Of a stretch of 64,000 nt of DNA, positions 22,590-32,308 are shown in pieces. The notes under the pieces were generated by a model that did no database searches, was not told the DNA's origin, and saw only the letters and a program-made list of their open reading frames with translations. The position numbers and the translations under genes were made by a program. The stretch lies in contig RSEH01000019.1 in the NCBI GenBank assembly GCA_006503475.1, positions 167,215-231,214 on the forward strand, written 5' to 3'. The DNA is from Stentor roeselii. Taxonomy: Eukaryota; Ciliophora; Heterotrichea; Heterotrichida; Stentoridae. Every line of letters starts with the position of its first letter. Position 1 is the first letter of the stretch.

Positions 22590-23981
22590 ATGGATATTGC
22601 TGAGTCCATTGGGTTCATTCAGTTCTGGGGAGTCACCCCATCCTTCAACATTCTGGACCCCCCATTACCAGAAAACCACATCCTCCTAAGTGGAAACGGA
22701 GACATTCGTCATCTAATGCGAACTCTCTCAGAAAACGCGCTAACTTCAAATGACTTCTCAGTTTCTTTCTACATCCATGAAACCAGCAAAGAAGTCCTAT
22801 CACGAAACCTCTTTTTCATATATCTAATAAACGACCTGTCTCTATCCATAAAAGACCGAATGGAACTTTTCTTAGAAATATACGGAAATTGCTTGATTCG
22901 TGAAAAAGCTGCCGAATATTTAACATCAGCCTCACAAGAGTTAGTAAAAATCGTCACTAATCACAAAGCAGCAAGTCCAGTGAAGGACTTTTTCGACTTT
23001 TCCGCTTTGAAGTTCAAGGACCGTGACGACTTAGAAGAGATTTTTCGGTCTTGGAACCAAGGAGTTGACTTTGACATGGTAGGCCTACGAGACCAGCGAC
23101 TGAGATATCACTATAAAGACCGCTACGACTATCAAGACAACTTATCCGACTGGGACTATCACTGGGGTTACAAGGAACAGGCACCGACTCTCAGTCATCG
23201 TCATTACAAGTCTTGGAGAAGGACTGGCGTGGCTTATGAATATCGACTTGCACCTTATAATACTGCTAATCGAACCTTGTCAGGGTATATTCCTGGAAAA
23301 AAGGTAAGAAATATTTAGAAAACAACGAAAGATAGTGTTTTGGTCAGAGGGTTCTGGGGAGATATCGTCAATTCACCTTATTGGGCTCATGGGGTTGAGA
23401 TTAATTGCTGTCAGGAATGCGCTGAAGTCCTGAATAAAATCGCTAGTGTTGAAAGAGTTCATCATGAAGGAGATGTTTCGGAATTCAATGTGACTAAAAT
23501 CATCAGGCAAATGGAAAGTTTCAGTGAATTTCACTTTCCACCGGAAAAAGATAGGATGAGAGCTATTCAGAAGTATTGGAAGGGAGAAGAAGTTGTTAGT
23601 CAACCTGTTGCTGTTATTGAAGAGGTTCATGAAGAACTTGTTGTTTTGCCAGCTTTTCAGAGGTTTAGGGTTAAGATTGTTCCTGTTGTTGAGGAGATCA
23701 AGAGTTTGGCGGGGAAAAGAAAGTTTCAAGAACTTTTCACTCATGCTGTTGTCTCTGGGGCTTCTAGTGTCGAAGGTCTAGAGACTTTAAAGCAACTAAT
23801 CCGCCACGAAGGTCATCTAATCCTCGAAACCCTAACGTAAAATCCATTCAGAAACCTGGGCATAATAAAAAAAGAAGACCGTGAAGCATCAACAGAATCA
23901 TTAAAATCTTTAGCAACCCAAGCAAATCTTCAAGAGCTTTCCATCACATCAAGTCGTCTAACATATCAAGTAAATAGATAA
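22590..23981 (+). CDS. DNAAF3: Dynein axonemal assembly factor 3
   Basis: Cytoplasmic factor that helps assemble axonemal dynein arms before transport into cilia. Coding is joined 22590-23303, 23319-23836 and 23852-23981 (453 aa). Clear family blocks are FWGVTPSFNILDP, IRHLMRTLS, LEIYGNCLIREKAA, ALKFKDRDDLEEIFRSW, SDWDYHW, WRRTGVAYEYRL and, after intron 1, VRGFWGDIVNSPYWAHGVE. The second intron ends in CAG. Removing it adds NLGIIKKEDREAS..., which resembles the C-terminal part of the family, and ends at TAA 23979-23981, only 7 nt before the next ATG. Confidence 0.95.
23304..23318 (+). other. 15-nt intron
   Basis: GTAAGAAATATTTAG, phase 0, first intron of DNAAF3. It joins IPGKK to KTTKDSVLVRGFWGDI. 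Confidence 0.93.
23837..23851 (+). other. 15-nt intron with CAG acceptor
   Basis: GTAAAATCCATTCAG, phase 2, second intron of DNAAF3. Without splicing the frame stops at TAA 23838-23840. Splicing opens 42 more codons. Confidence 0.8.
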
Positions 23982-23988
23982 TTTCAAT

Positions 23989-24567
23989 ATGCCCTTAGTA
24001 AAAATCCGCTTTTCCAATATCGTCAAAAAGGTGAGACTGGAGCCGCTTTCCTGGGAAGTTCTTTCTCAGTACATCGAGCAAGCCTTCAACCTTTCTCTGA
24101 ACTCGCATCGTTTGATGTGCTTGAAGCCTGCAAGTCTTCAGATCAAGTCCCAGGCAGAGATTGAAAACCTTCCCAAGAACGAAATTCTTGAAATTGAAAT
24201 AATCAAGAGTGAAGAGTCAGTTTACGCTGAAGTGATTAAAGAACTATTGGAAATTCCTTCAAATAAAGAAATCGTTGTTAAGAGGTTCGTGGATATCATG
24301 AGGATCTACTCGTCTACATCACTTGACGCACTTCTTCCTTCTGTTATTGAAGCGAGTATTAAGGAGAAGTTGAATGGAATATATAGAGAAGCTTGTTTGA
24401 GGACTGAACGAAAAAATGCTTTTAAACTGGTTTATGTCAATGAGGGTGGAAGACAGGTCTTGAGAGGAGTTCCTAGTTCTCAATGGATCAATTATTCCAC
24501 GACAAGCTTTGATAACCTTACCAAATCTTTACCTCCTAATGTGATTGAGAAATTAAATAAAAATTAG
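23989..24567 (+). CDS. Hypothetical protein with possible PB1/ubiquitin-like N-terminus (192 aa)
   Basis: Not recognised as a named family. The first 75 residues have the beta-helix rhythm of a PB1 or ubiquitin fold (VKIRFSNIVKKVRL, a helix, HRLMCLKP, then EILEIEII). The remainder is helical, with a basic patch and a C-terminal LPPNVIEKL. It starts 7 nt after the DNAAF3 stop on the same strand and converges with the TPR gene 67 nt downstream. Confidence 0.7.
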   Translation: MPLVKIRFSNIVKKVRLEPLSWEVLSQYIEQAFNLSLNSHRLMCLKPASLQIKSQAEIENLPKNEILEIEIIKSEESVYAEVIKELLEIPSNKEIVVKRFVDIMRIYSSTSLDALLPSVIEASIKEKLNGIYREACLRTERKNAFKLVYVNEGGRQVLRGVPSSQWINYSTTSFDNLTKSLPPNVIEKLNKN

Positions 24568-24634
24568 TTGTAAGAAATAAAGTCTTCATGAAATAACAAT
24601 AATGGATCTACTGTATTAACCCATTAAAATTAAT

Positions 24635-27544
24635 TTAGGAGCAGATTTCTTTAATCTTGTTAAACAACTGGTTGATCTTCGAATTTTCCTTCTGCATTTC
24701 TTTGATCTTGACAAAAGAACTGTTTTTCTTTCTTATTTCTTGTGATTTGCATTGTTTCGGTACAAATGCAATGTTCTTTGAATGTTTCTTGCTTTCATCG
24801 ATTTCCAAGTCAATGATAGAATCAGTGAATTGAATACTTCCCTTAGAGCGATTAAGCCAAGGCGCTTCAGGTCGAGGTTGAACAGTGGAAAGTGCGAGAA
24901 GTTCCTTGACAACAGTGCAAGAATCACCAAATCCAAGCGGTGGAGGTACTTTCGGCAAAGTAACAGCAGGTCTAAGCCGAACCTTTCTATTTCCTGGGAT
25001 TTCAATCAGTGGAAACCTCTGAGAAAACTCATTCGCGGTATGAAGAGGAAGCACATCAACGACCAGTCCTTCTATAAACTTCTGACAATGATCAGGGGCA
25101 CATTTAGCAGATTCTTTTAAAAACTTCTCAGCACTTTCCTTGTTATTCTCACAAAGCTCGATCACTGCACAGATCAAACAAAGTTGACCACGATGCTCGA
25201 TGTTTACTACTTCAGCGAGTTCTTTAAGTATCAATAAAGCGTGTTCTCTGTTAAACAACTGCTCGTTCAGGGTGTTACAAAGTGCGATGTTGTAAAGTAC
25301 TTCACAGTTTTCTTCCTCGATGATGATGTTATCGTTAAATAAGTCGTTTTCATTGTTATGCATTATTTCCAACACATCTTGAAATACCTCAATCGCCTGG
25401 AGGTAGTTCCCTGAGTACATCATTTGAAGACCTTGCATCCAAAGCGCGTATTTTTTCGTGAAAATTTCGCCTTCACCGAAGAAATCGACCTGGCCTTGAC
25501 AGAGTTTTTTGATATATGCTGAGTCGTTTTTACAGAAAGGATTTTCAATCTTTTCCAGACAATTCAAGCTTTTTTCAGGCATTTCAGTCATCAGGTAGCA
25601 GTAAGCTTTTAACTTCAAAGTGTCTTCTGAGTCTTCTGAGTTACTCAACAACATCAACGCGTCAGTGTAACAAGCAGTGAACAGAAGCAACTTCGCTGAA
25701 AGGACTACTGAAGATGCCCTGCCGTCATTTGAGTAATACAAAAAGTCGTCTAAGGCAAGGTTGTAGTCTTCTGAGAGATAACCGCAGATACCTCGATAAG
25801 GGTAAAGAGCTTTCACTGAATCATTCAGTTGAATTGATATTGAAAAGTCCTGAACTGCTTCTTGGTAAATCTTCAGTGCCAAGTTGCAGAAACCTCGAAG
25901 AAGATAATGACAAAAAATATTTTCTTCAGCTTTATCGATGCATTCTTTAATATTACTGAAGGCTTTTTCGAAGTCTCCTTGAAAGTAAAAAATCATTGAT
26001 TTTATATAAAGAACTTCACTGTCTGTTCTTTTATTAGCTGCTCGTATCATCAATTTTTCTGCTTTTTGCAGAATCTTTGAATCTGTGATTGACTTGTCTA
26101 ACAACAAGCAGACCTGGCAGATCTCAGCGACTGGGTTTTTTGGAAAGGAGGACTGAAGAGATTTGAAGTGTTTTAAAGCGCTTTTTGATGAGGTTTTAGA
26201 TAAGATGATTCCTTTGCTTATTGAAAAGTTGAACTCGGAGGCCTTGTCAAGGACTTGGCTTTGAGAGGCGGTTGTGTAGTCTTCGATGCTTTCTGTGAAA
26301 TGCCCACTTGCGTAAAAACCGTAGGCTCGGAAAATGTAGCAGTTTGTTTGGTAGTCTTTTAAACCTTCTTTTAAGAGGTTGGAGAGAAGCTTGATACCTT
26401 CTGAGTATTTTCTTTTCATTAGGGAAACTACGGCTTCGGTGTACTCTTGAAGAGATTTTTTGTTTTTGGAGTATAACTTTCCTCGAGCTCTTTGGAAAGT
26501 GTGAAGAGCGCCGTAGTAGTCTCGCTCTTTTAGCATTATTAATGCGATCTTGCATATTGCTCGAAGACTTATCTGCGGGTCAGTCGAGTACTGCGTAACC
26601 TCTTCAAGCAAAAGTGCAGCTTCACTATAATCCCCTTCCCTAATTTTAATTTTCGATTCATAATAAGCAACCTGAAGACTAACTTCTTTTCTCGGAACTT
26701 CATCAAACCTTGCAATAATTTCCTTAGCTTCATTAATCAATCCAAGTTTATACAAAACCTTAATTTTTTCAAGTAAAGCAATATCTTTAAACATTTCACA
26801 TTTGACCGCTTTTTCAAGAAATCCCAAAGCCCTCTGATACTGTCGAAGTCCTTTAAAGCTTTGAGCGACATACAAACAAGCTTCATTTTCATCAACTTTT
26901 TTAAAGTCCCTAATCGCTTTTTCATACTTTTTCATTTTATTCAGCATTTGTCCTCTAAGTAAAAAAGCTTTCGAATGTCCAGGGAATAACTTGACACAAA
27001 TCGAAAGTGATTTAATAGCAGAAGAGTAATCATTGAGGTACATATGGCACATGTAAAGGGCAATGTAAAGTTGCGGGTCATATAAAGGACTAGTTTCTTT
27101 AATAAAATTCAAGTCACTCAAAGCTTCATTGTACTGTTTCATGTGCATCAAACAAACTCCTCGATAATACTTCCCATCTTGACTCGAGTCTTCATGAATC
27201 ACTCGGTTCAACAAGTCCAAAGCTTTTCGGTAGTTCTTCCCTGACATCTCTCTTTTCGCAAGTGATAAAGCATTCGCACTTGATAACTTCGGACTTACTC
27301 TTAAACGATTTTTCGTCTTTTTCATCACCAGAGTTTCTCGCAATATTGAAGGACTGTTGCGACTGTAGTTCGGAAGCACTGAAGCCTCTTCGTAGCAGTT
27401 GAAAGATTTGTTTAAATGAGGCGAAAACTTTTTACGCAGAGTCGGCGTCTGAGATGCCCCGCGGATGTGAATTGAATTTGATTTCAACTTTTTACTCAGA
27501 GAAAAACGAGATGAAGGAACGGGTGTCGTAATTTTCAATTGCAT
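24635..27544 (-). CDS. Tetratricopeptide repeat protein (969 aa)
   Basis: A basic, probably disordered N-terminus (residues 1-90) is followed by many TPR helix pairs from about residue 95 to 830. Examples are NYRKALDLLNRVIHEDSS-GKYYRGVCLMHMKQYNEALSDL, YSSAIKSLSICVKLFPGHSKAFLLRGQML and YQEAVQDFSISIQLND-ALYPYRGICGYL. No enzymatic domain is present. It is likely a scaffold. Many ciliate TPR proteins work in intraflagellar transport or tubulin modification, but nothing here identifies which. No intron is needed. Confidence 0.88.
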   Translation of the reverse strand: MQLKITTPVPSSRFSLSKKLKSNSIHIRGASQTPTLRKKFSPHLNKSFNCYEEASVLPNYSRNSPSILRETLVMKKTKNRLRVSPKLSSANALSLAKREMSGKNYRKALDLLNRVIHEDSSQDGKYYRGVCLMHMKQYNEALSDLNFIKETSPLYDPQLYIALYMCHMYLNDYSSAIKSLSICVKLFPGHSKAFLLRGQMLNKMKKYEKAIRDFKKVDENEACLYVAQSFKGLRQYQRALGFLEKAVKCEMFKDIALLEKIKVLYKLGLINEAKEIIARFDEVPRKEVSLQVAYYESKIKIREGDYSEAALLLEEVTQYSTDPQISLRAICKIALIMLKERDYYGALHTFQRARGKLYSKNKKSLQEYTEAVVSLMKRKYSEGIKLLSNLLKEGLKDYQTNCYIFRAYGFYASGHFTESIEDYTTASQSQVLDKASEFNFSISKGIILSKTSSKSALKHFKSLQSSFPKNPVAEICQVCLLLDKSITDSKILQKAEKLMIRAANKRTDSEVLYIKSMIFYFQGDFEKAFSNIKECIDKAEENIFCHYLLRGFCNLALKIYQEAVQDFSISIQLNDSVKALYPYRGICGYLSEDYNLALDDFLYYSNDGRASSVVLSAKLLLFTACYTDALMLLSNSEDSEDTLKLKAYCYLMTEMPEKSLNCLEKIENPFCKNDSAYIKKLCQGQVDFFGEGEIFTKKYALWMQGLQMMYSGNYLQAIEVFQDVLEIMHNNENDLFNDNIIIEEENCEVLYNIALCNTLNEQLFNREHALLILKELAEVVNIEHRGQLCLICAVIELCENNKESAEKFLKESAKCAPDHCQKFIEGLVVDVLPLHTANEFSQRFPLIEIPGNRKVRLRPAVTLPKVPPPLGFGDSCTVVKELLALSTVQPRPEAPWLNRSKGSIQFTDSIIDLEIDESKKHSKNIAFVPKQCKSQEIRKKNSSFVKIKEMQKENSKINQLFNKIKEICS

Positions 27545-27656
27545 TTTCGCTTTATGAAGAAATTTATGGAAATTAAAAGTTAATTTGGAATGTTTTCAGT
27601 TACTGGATTTGAAGAAGGGGAGGAATTTATTGAGAAGAATATTAATCGAATTTTAA

Positions 27657-30600
27657 TCATCTTTCTCTTTCGAGATCACTTAGGTTTAGGTAGTTTTTCA
27701 TATTTTCATCTATCAACTCAACGACTTTCACGTCTTTTTTAAAAAAGGGAATCACGAAGAGCCAAGATGCGAGAAGACTGATTACGATAAAAATTGCAAG
27801 AAAACTAAGAAAATTTGAAAATTTTTCACTGATGACCTGTTGGGTGACTTCATCATTTTTCTTTATAATTAAACTTGAACATTTCGACATTTCCAGACAT
27901 TCTTGAAAAAAAGTTCGCAGATCTTTAAAAGAGTAAATTTTTGGATTTGACCCGTAGTTCAAAGCTTCAAATCTCAGATAGGCCAGTGCAGAGCTGATGC
28001 CATGTTGAGTGAAAAATTCTTGATTTTCTATCTTTGCGAAGATGATTTTCCATGATTCTTCAGGAAGGTTGCCATAAATCTGGTCTTCATAAAACCTTTC
28101 TCTAAGTCTTTTCAGTTCATTAACAATAAGCAAAAATTCCGTTGATAGACTTCCATGATTCGTTACTTTTCCACATTGACTTGCAATAGAAAAGTTTTTA
28201 TTCACCTTTTCCATTGTGTTAAAGCAAAGCTTTATTGCACTGATACGACGATTTATTGGAATTTCGATGAAATCTTTTCGATATGTTATCGCTGTGCTGA
28301 TTTCAGAGAAATGGAATTTTGAGAAAGTTAGAAGGAAGACTATCGGGATTATAATTAGCACGCTGGTTATCAGAAAGTACCTGAAATAGGAATTTCTTGC
28401 TTTTTGAAGAGGTTTTAATGTGATAGACTCAATATTTTCTGAGTCTTGGGTGTTGTGAAGGGTTTCCAAACGGGAAATCGCAGAGTTTTTCAAGGTTTGG
28501 GTCATTTCTTTCGTTTTTGTCAGGAAGTCAGTCCAAAGCGAGCTGATTTTTTTATGTGCCACAAAAGCTGAGTATAAAACCAGAAGATACCCGAAGCAAG
28601 TAAGTGTGATCATCGAGTAAAAGATGTTAATAGACGTTTTTTGTCTAGAGGCAATTTCATTTTTTTCACAAATCGTGATTTCTTTAACAGATTTAATGAC
28701 TCTACTTGACAGGCCTTTATATGAGTTGAATAAAAGATAACAATATTTGACTTGGTCTAGACTTGAATGATTTTTCAGTTGTTCAAGAAGAAATTGACTC
28801 TAATTAAATCTTACATTTTGTAAAGTGGTCGTCAGTAAGTTTATCAAGTTTTTTTTCTTGAAAGTCTTTAAGTCAGGTAAAGAGTACTCGTGGATCAGGT
28901 CATTTTTGATGATTTTTGCTTCAGGGCAGAATTTTAACTCTTCGCTTATTGAGTCGAGGTTGTTTTTTCTGATGGTCAGGTCATCGATTGTGCTTTGGAT
29001 AAGACTTAGGTTATAATAAGGCTCAACTCCGTATTTTAAGGACAAGTCATAAGACCGGATGAACAGAGTGAGACAGGACAAGTCATAACCAATGCGACCT
29101 ATCGTGCTTAAAGCTTCTAAAGACATTGAAGTCGACACTAACTCAGATGTTATTATCAGACTTGCTATTAACGATCCTAGATTTATCACAGACTATTTGA
29201 AAATTACCAGAAAATAAATGAAAAATTTTAAAATTTTAAATGATTTCAAAACTTTACCTGTTTTTCGTGAATGTTTTAAAAGATAACTTGATGAGGATGA
29301 CTTGCTGTTTGAATTTGGACTTTCAGTTTTTTCGTTGTTTATTTGGATTGTTGTCTGGATTTCTGTCTTCATTACATTTGCATTCTTTTTCTTTTGAATA
29401 TTGTTTAAAACGCTATCATTTGTTGATTTATTCAAGAAATTATTGAATAAGTTGCTATTACTGAAGGAATCTTCATCGATCGTCAGAAAGTTGATATCAC
29501 TGAAAAAGTAAAGAAGGAAGAACTGATGATTTAAAACTACTAGTTTTTGACATGTGTAATAACGACGAGAGTGGAAAAGTAAAGGTCCTGAAGACTGTGA
29601 ATGCAAATTTTCTGTTTGAATATCAGCGAATAGCGAAATACTAAGCTTGTCGATTTTATAGTGATTTGTATTCAAGAGTCCCGGAAGACCTTGAGAATGA
29701 CTGATGATGACTCCATTCAAATCAACCAAAGCGCATTCTTTAAAGTTTTCACATGGTTCAAGGATTGCAATAAACTTCACCTCAAAGTTCTCCCCGACAC
29801 ACTCAGTGTTGATAAAGCACTCAACTAAAAAACCTGATTTATTCTTAACAAAAATCGATCTTTTCGGGTCAAAAAATTCAGTTTCGCTGTTTTCAACAAA
29901 ATTTTTCAAACATTTTTTTATCTCAAAGCTGTCAAAACAAGGAATAAATTCAGAAACATTTGAGGAAACCAGCTCTTCACTTACAACTTGAAGTAAATTT
30001 GCGAGGCTGTTAGAAACAAATAAAATTTCTCCGATTTTTGATTCATCTCCTGAAAAGATCAAAACTAAAGCGTCGTTTGAGGTGAAGTTGTCGACGATTT
30101 TCTTTCCTTTTGATAAGGTGTAGGACTGATTCATTGATTTTGATAAGAGTAAAGGATTATCAAAAGTTTTTCCGTAAAATTTGCTTTCAAATGTCATGAA
30201 ATTCTGAGTCAAAAGTAAAGAATCTGGAAATTCTGACAGTAAAGACTTGTAAAGTCCTTTTGTTTCGTTTCTTAACTCTGTCAGCTCATTCAGCCCTTTT
30301 TCTATTAACTTGTAATCAGAAGTTAAAGGCACTTTTTCTAAGAAATTTATTAAAAACATGCAAAAATCCTTATCTTTTTTTAAAATTTTTTCGAATTCTG
30401 TTGAAAATTTGCAAACTTTTGACCCGTTTGACCTTTTATAAGAACTTTTAATGATTTTTTCACATTTTAAAACCTGGAATTTAGAAAAAATACTGAAAGT
30501 TTTAGTTCGGGCTCGGGATAATTTGACTAAGGCTAATGATGGGTTTTTCAGCTGGTCGAAGCAGAAAAATGACTGAAAAATAAGAATTTCTGGTTGTTTT

Positions 30601-31655
30601 GTGGAAGAGTAAATCGAATTCGAGACTTTTAGCAACTTTTCGAAGTTTTTTGTAGATTTTCTATAAAACAGTTCAAAATCTGAAAATTTTTCTAGTTTTT
30701 CTTTCTTAAGAATAAACGATTCTCGGTATTTTATCAGTTCTGAAGCTAGAACAATTATCACTGGCTGCATAAAAATCGTTAAAACAACAGAAATTGAAGA
30801 ATTTTTTAAAATTTCACTGATTAGGAATGACAAGGTAATAGAAAAACATTCAAGATTTTTTAGAACCCTGATGAAGTTCATGAACCTTGAATAATAAGGA
30901 GTTCTGATCACATAGTACGCTAAAGACCCTGCATAAAACAGTGCAAGGAAAGATAATCTCTTAAAATAATCACTATGCCCAAGAAAACAATACAGCAAAG
31001 TCGATAAATAAGAAAATATTTTGATTACAATTTCATATTTCACTTCATATTCTCCTTTAAGATCCTTTTCTTCTAAAGTATGTCGAAGTTCATAGCTGAA
31101 GCCAGTGTAAAAAATTGAAATAATCAGATGAAAGATTCCAAATAAAATTCCTATAACTACCCCAGGAGGTCCAAAATTAAGGTTCGAGCCATCAACATTT
31201 GATAATTCTTGGATTTTATCTAGTTTTGAATTCGAGTACTTCACCAGAAGGTTCAATGAAATGCTGTATGAAATAAAAAACATCTCTGAATGAATGAAAA
31301 GAAGTCCTTGGACCAGCCTTATTAGCATCGGTTGGATCCCTTTTCGAATCAGTTTTAAAAATGAATGCGTCAAGATGAGAATCACTGCTGATGAAACACT
31401 TGTACCCACAAATAACACGCAAATATTCAGCACTTTTAGATATGCACTCAGTTGGTCGAGGCTTAGATAGGAAATGAATAACCAGAAATTTGAGAAGTTT
31501 TCCCAGTTATTTGGGGTCATTTCTGCTGACCACATCAAGTTGATGTTTTGGGATAGGTCGAGAAGAAAGACCAAGGAATAACAAAATATCTTGATTTTGT
31601 GAGAGATGCTTTGATTTTCACTAATTGGAAATAAATCAATCAAGACAGGGAACAT
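27657..31655 (-). CDS. TmcB-like multi-pass membrane protein with PAS domain (1322 aa)
   Basis: Coding on the minus strand is joined 31655-29208, 29192-28815 and 28799-27657. The N-terminal 340 residues contain about eight membrane segments. A helical region with FYRKSTKNFEKLLKVSNSIY and ALVKLSRARTKTFSIFSKF follows, as in the TPR-like section of Dictyostelium TmcB/TmcC and their ciliate relatives. A PAS-type domain (about residues 535-650, IGEILFVSNSLANLLQ ... EFIP) comes next. Four more membrane segments flank a probable extracellular loop near the C-terminus. It is probably a sensory membrane protein, but the ligand or cofactor is unknown. No kinase domain is present. Confidence 0.82.
28800..28814 (-). 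other. 15-nt intron
   Basis: GTAAGATTTAATTAG on the minus strand, phase 0, second intron of the TmcB-like gene. Confidence 0.92.
29193..29207 (-). other. 15-nt intron
   Basis: GTAATTTTCAAATAG on the minus strand, phase 0, first intron of the TmcB-like gene. It lies within a membrane segment (FFIYFL joined to SVINLGSLIASLII). Confidence 0.92.
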
Positions 31656-32308
31656 TTTTATTAACTAATGCTCTAAAAACTAATAGCTAAACCTGAAGTC
31701 TTCGCTTTAAATATAAGTAAAAAGAAAAGTAATTTGCTTATAAAATTCTAATGATAACTAGATATAAATTAACGATAGATTGATTTGTTTGTAGTCATGT
31801 TAGCTATATTATATAGCTATATTATCAATAATTTCAATTATTCAACTATTAAAGGAAAATATAAAAATTTATTCAGATGTAAATTTTCCAATGATTGACT
31901 TCAATGATTGAAGTAGAACACTTAAAAGATCATTTAATATGATCTCAGTCTAATCAAGGATTCTAATAATGAATATTTGATAAACTGTAATGAAGAATTA
32001 CATAAATAGGTATAATTTTCATAATTTCATTTTCAAATGATTTCAAACATAGGGATGATATTGTCAATTTTGGTGTAATTCTTCATGATGGAATTCAATA
32101 AGTATAGAGTGACAATTACTTATGTATTTTTGTTTATTATCGATTAGTGCTGCTGAGCTATACTTGAATATTTCTAAAAACCAGATTGAGTTATTCAATA
32201 TTTATTTGAAACATCTTCAAAACTAAATCCTCCCAAATCCCAAATCCCAAACACCTCGAACCCTCTCTAATAATTAATCCCAAATCCCCATAACAAAATT
32301 CCATAAAA
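31656..32308. promoter_or_regulatory. Divergent intergenic region
   Basis: About 650 nt between two diverging genes (TmcB-like and FG nucleoporin), so it should hold both promoters. It contains a repeated 11-mer starting TAGCTATATT (31801-31824), a perfect 15-nt palindrome CTTCAATGATTGAAG (31899-31913), a 7-bp-arm hairpin (31927-31945) and a 13-bp inverted repeat pair (31990-32002 and 32074-32086). No gene is seen. Confidence 0.45.
31990..32086. repeat. 97-bp segment bounded by perfect 13-bp inverted repeats
   Basis: The arm ATGAAGAATTACA at 31990-32002 is exactly complementary to 32074-32086, and the match stops outside and inside the arms. No target-site duplication is evident. Confidence 0.6.
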
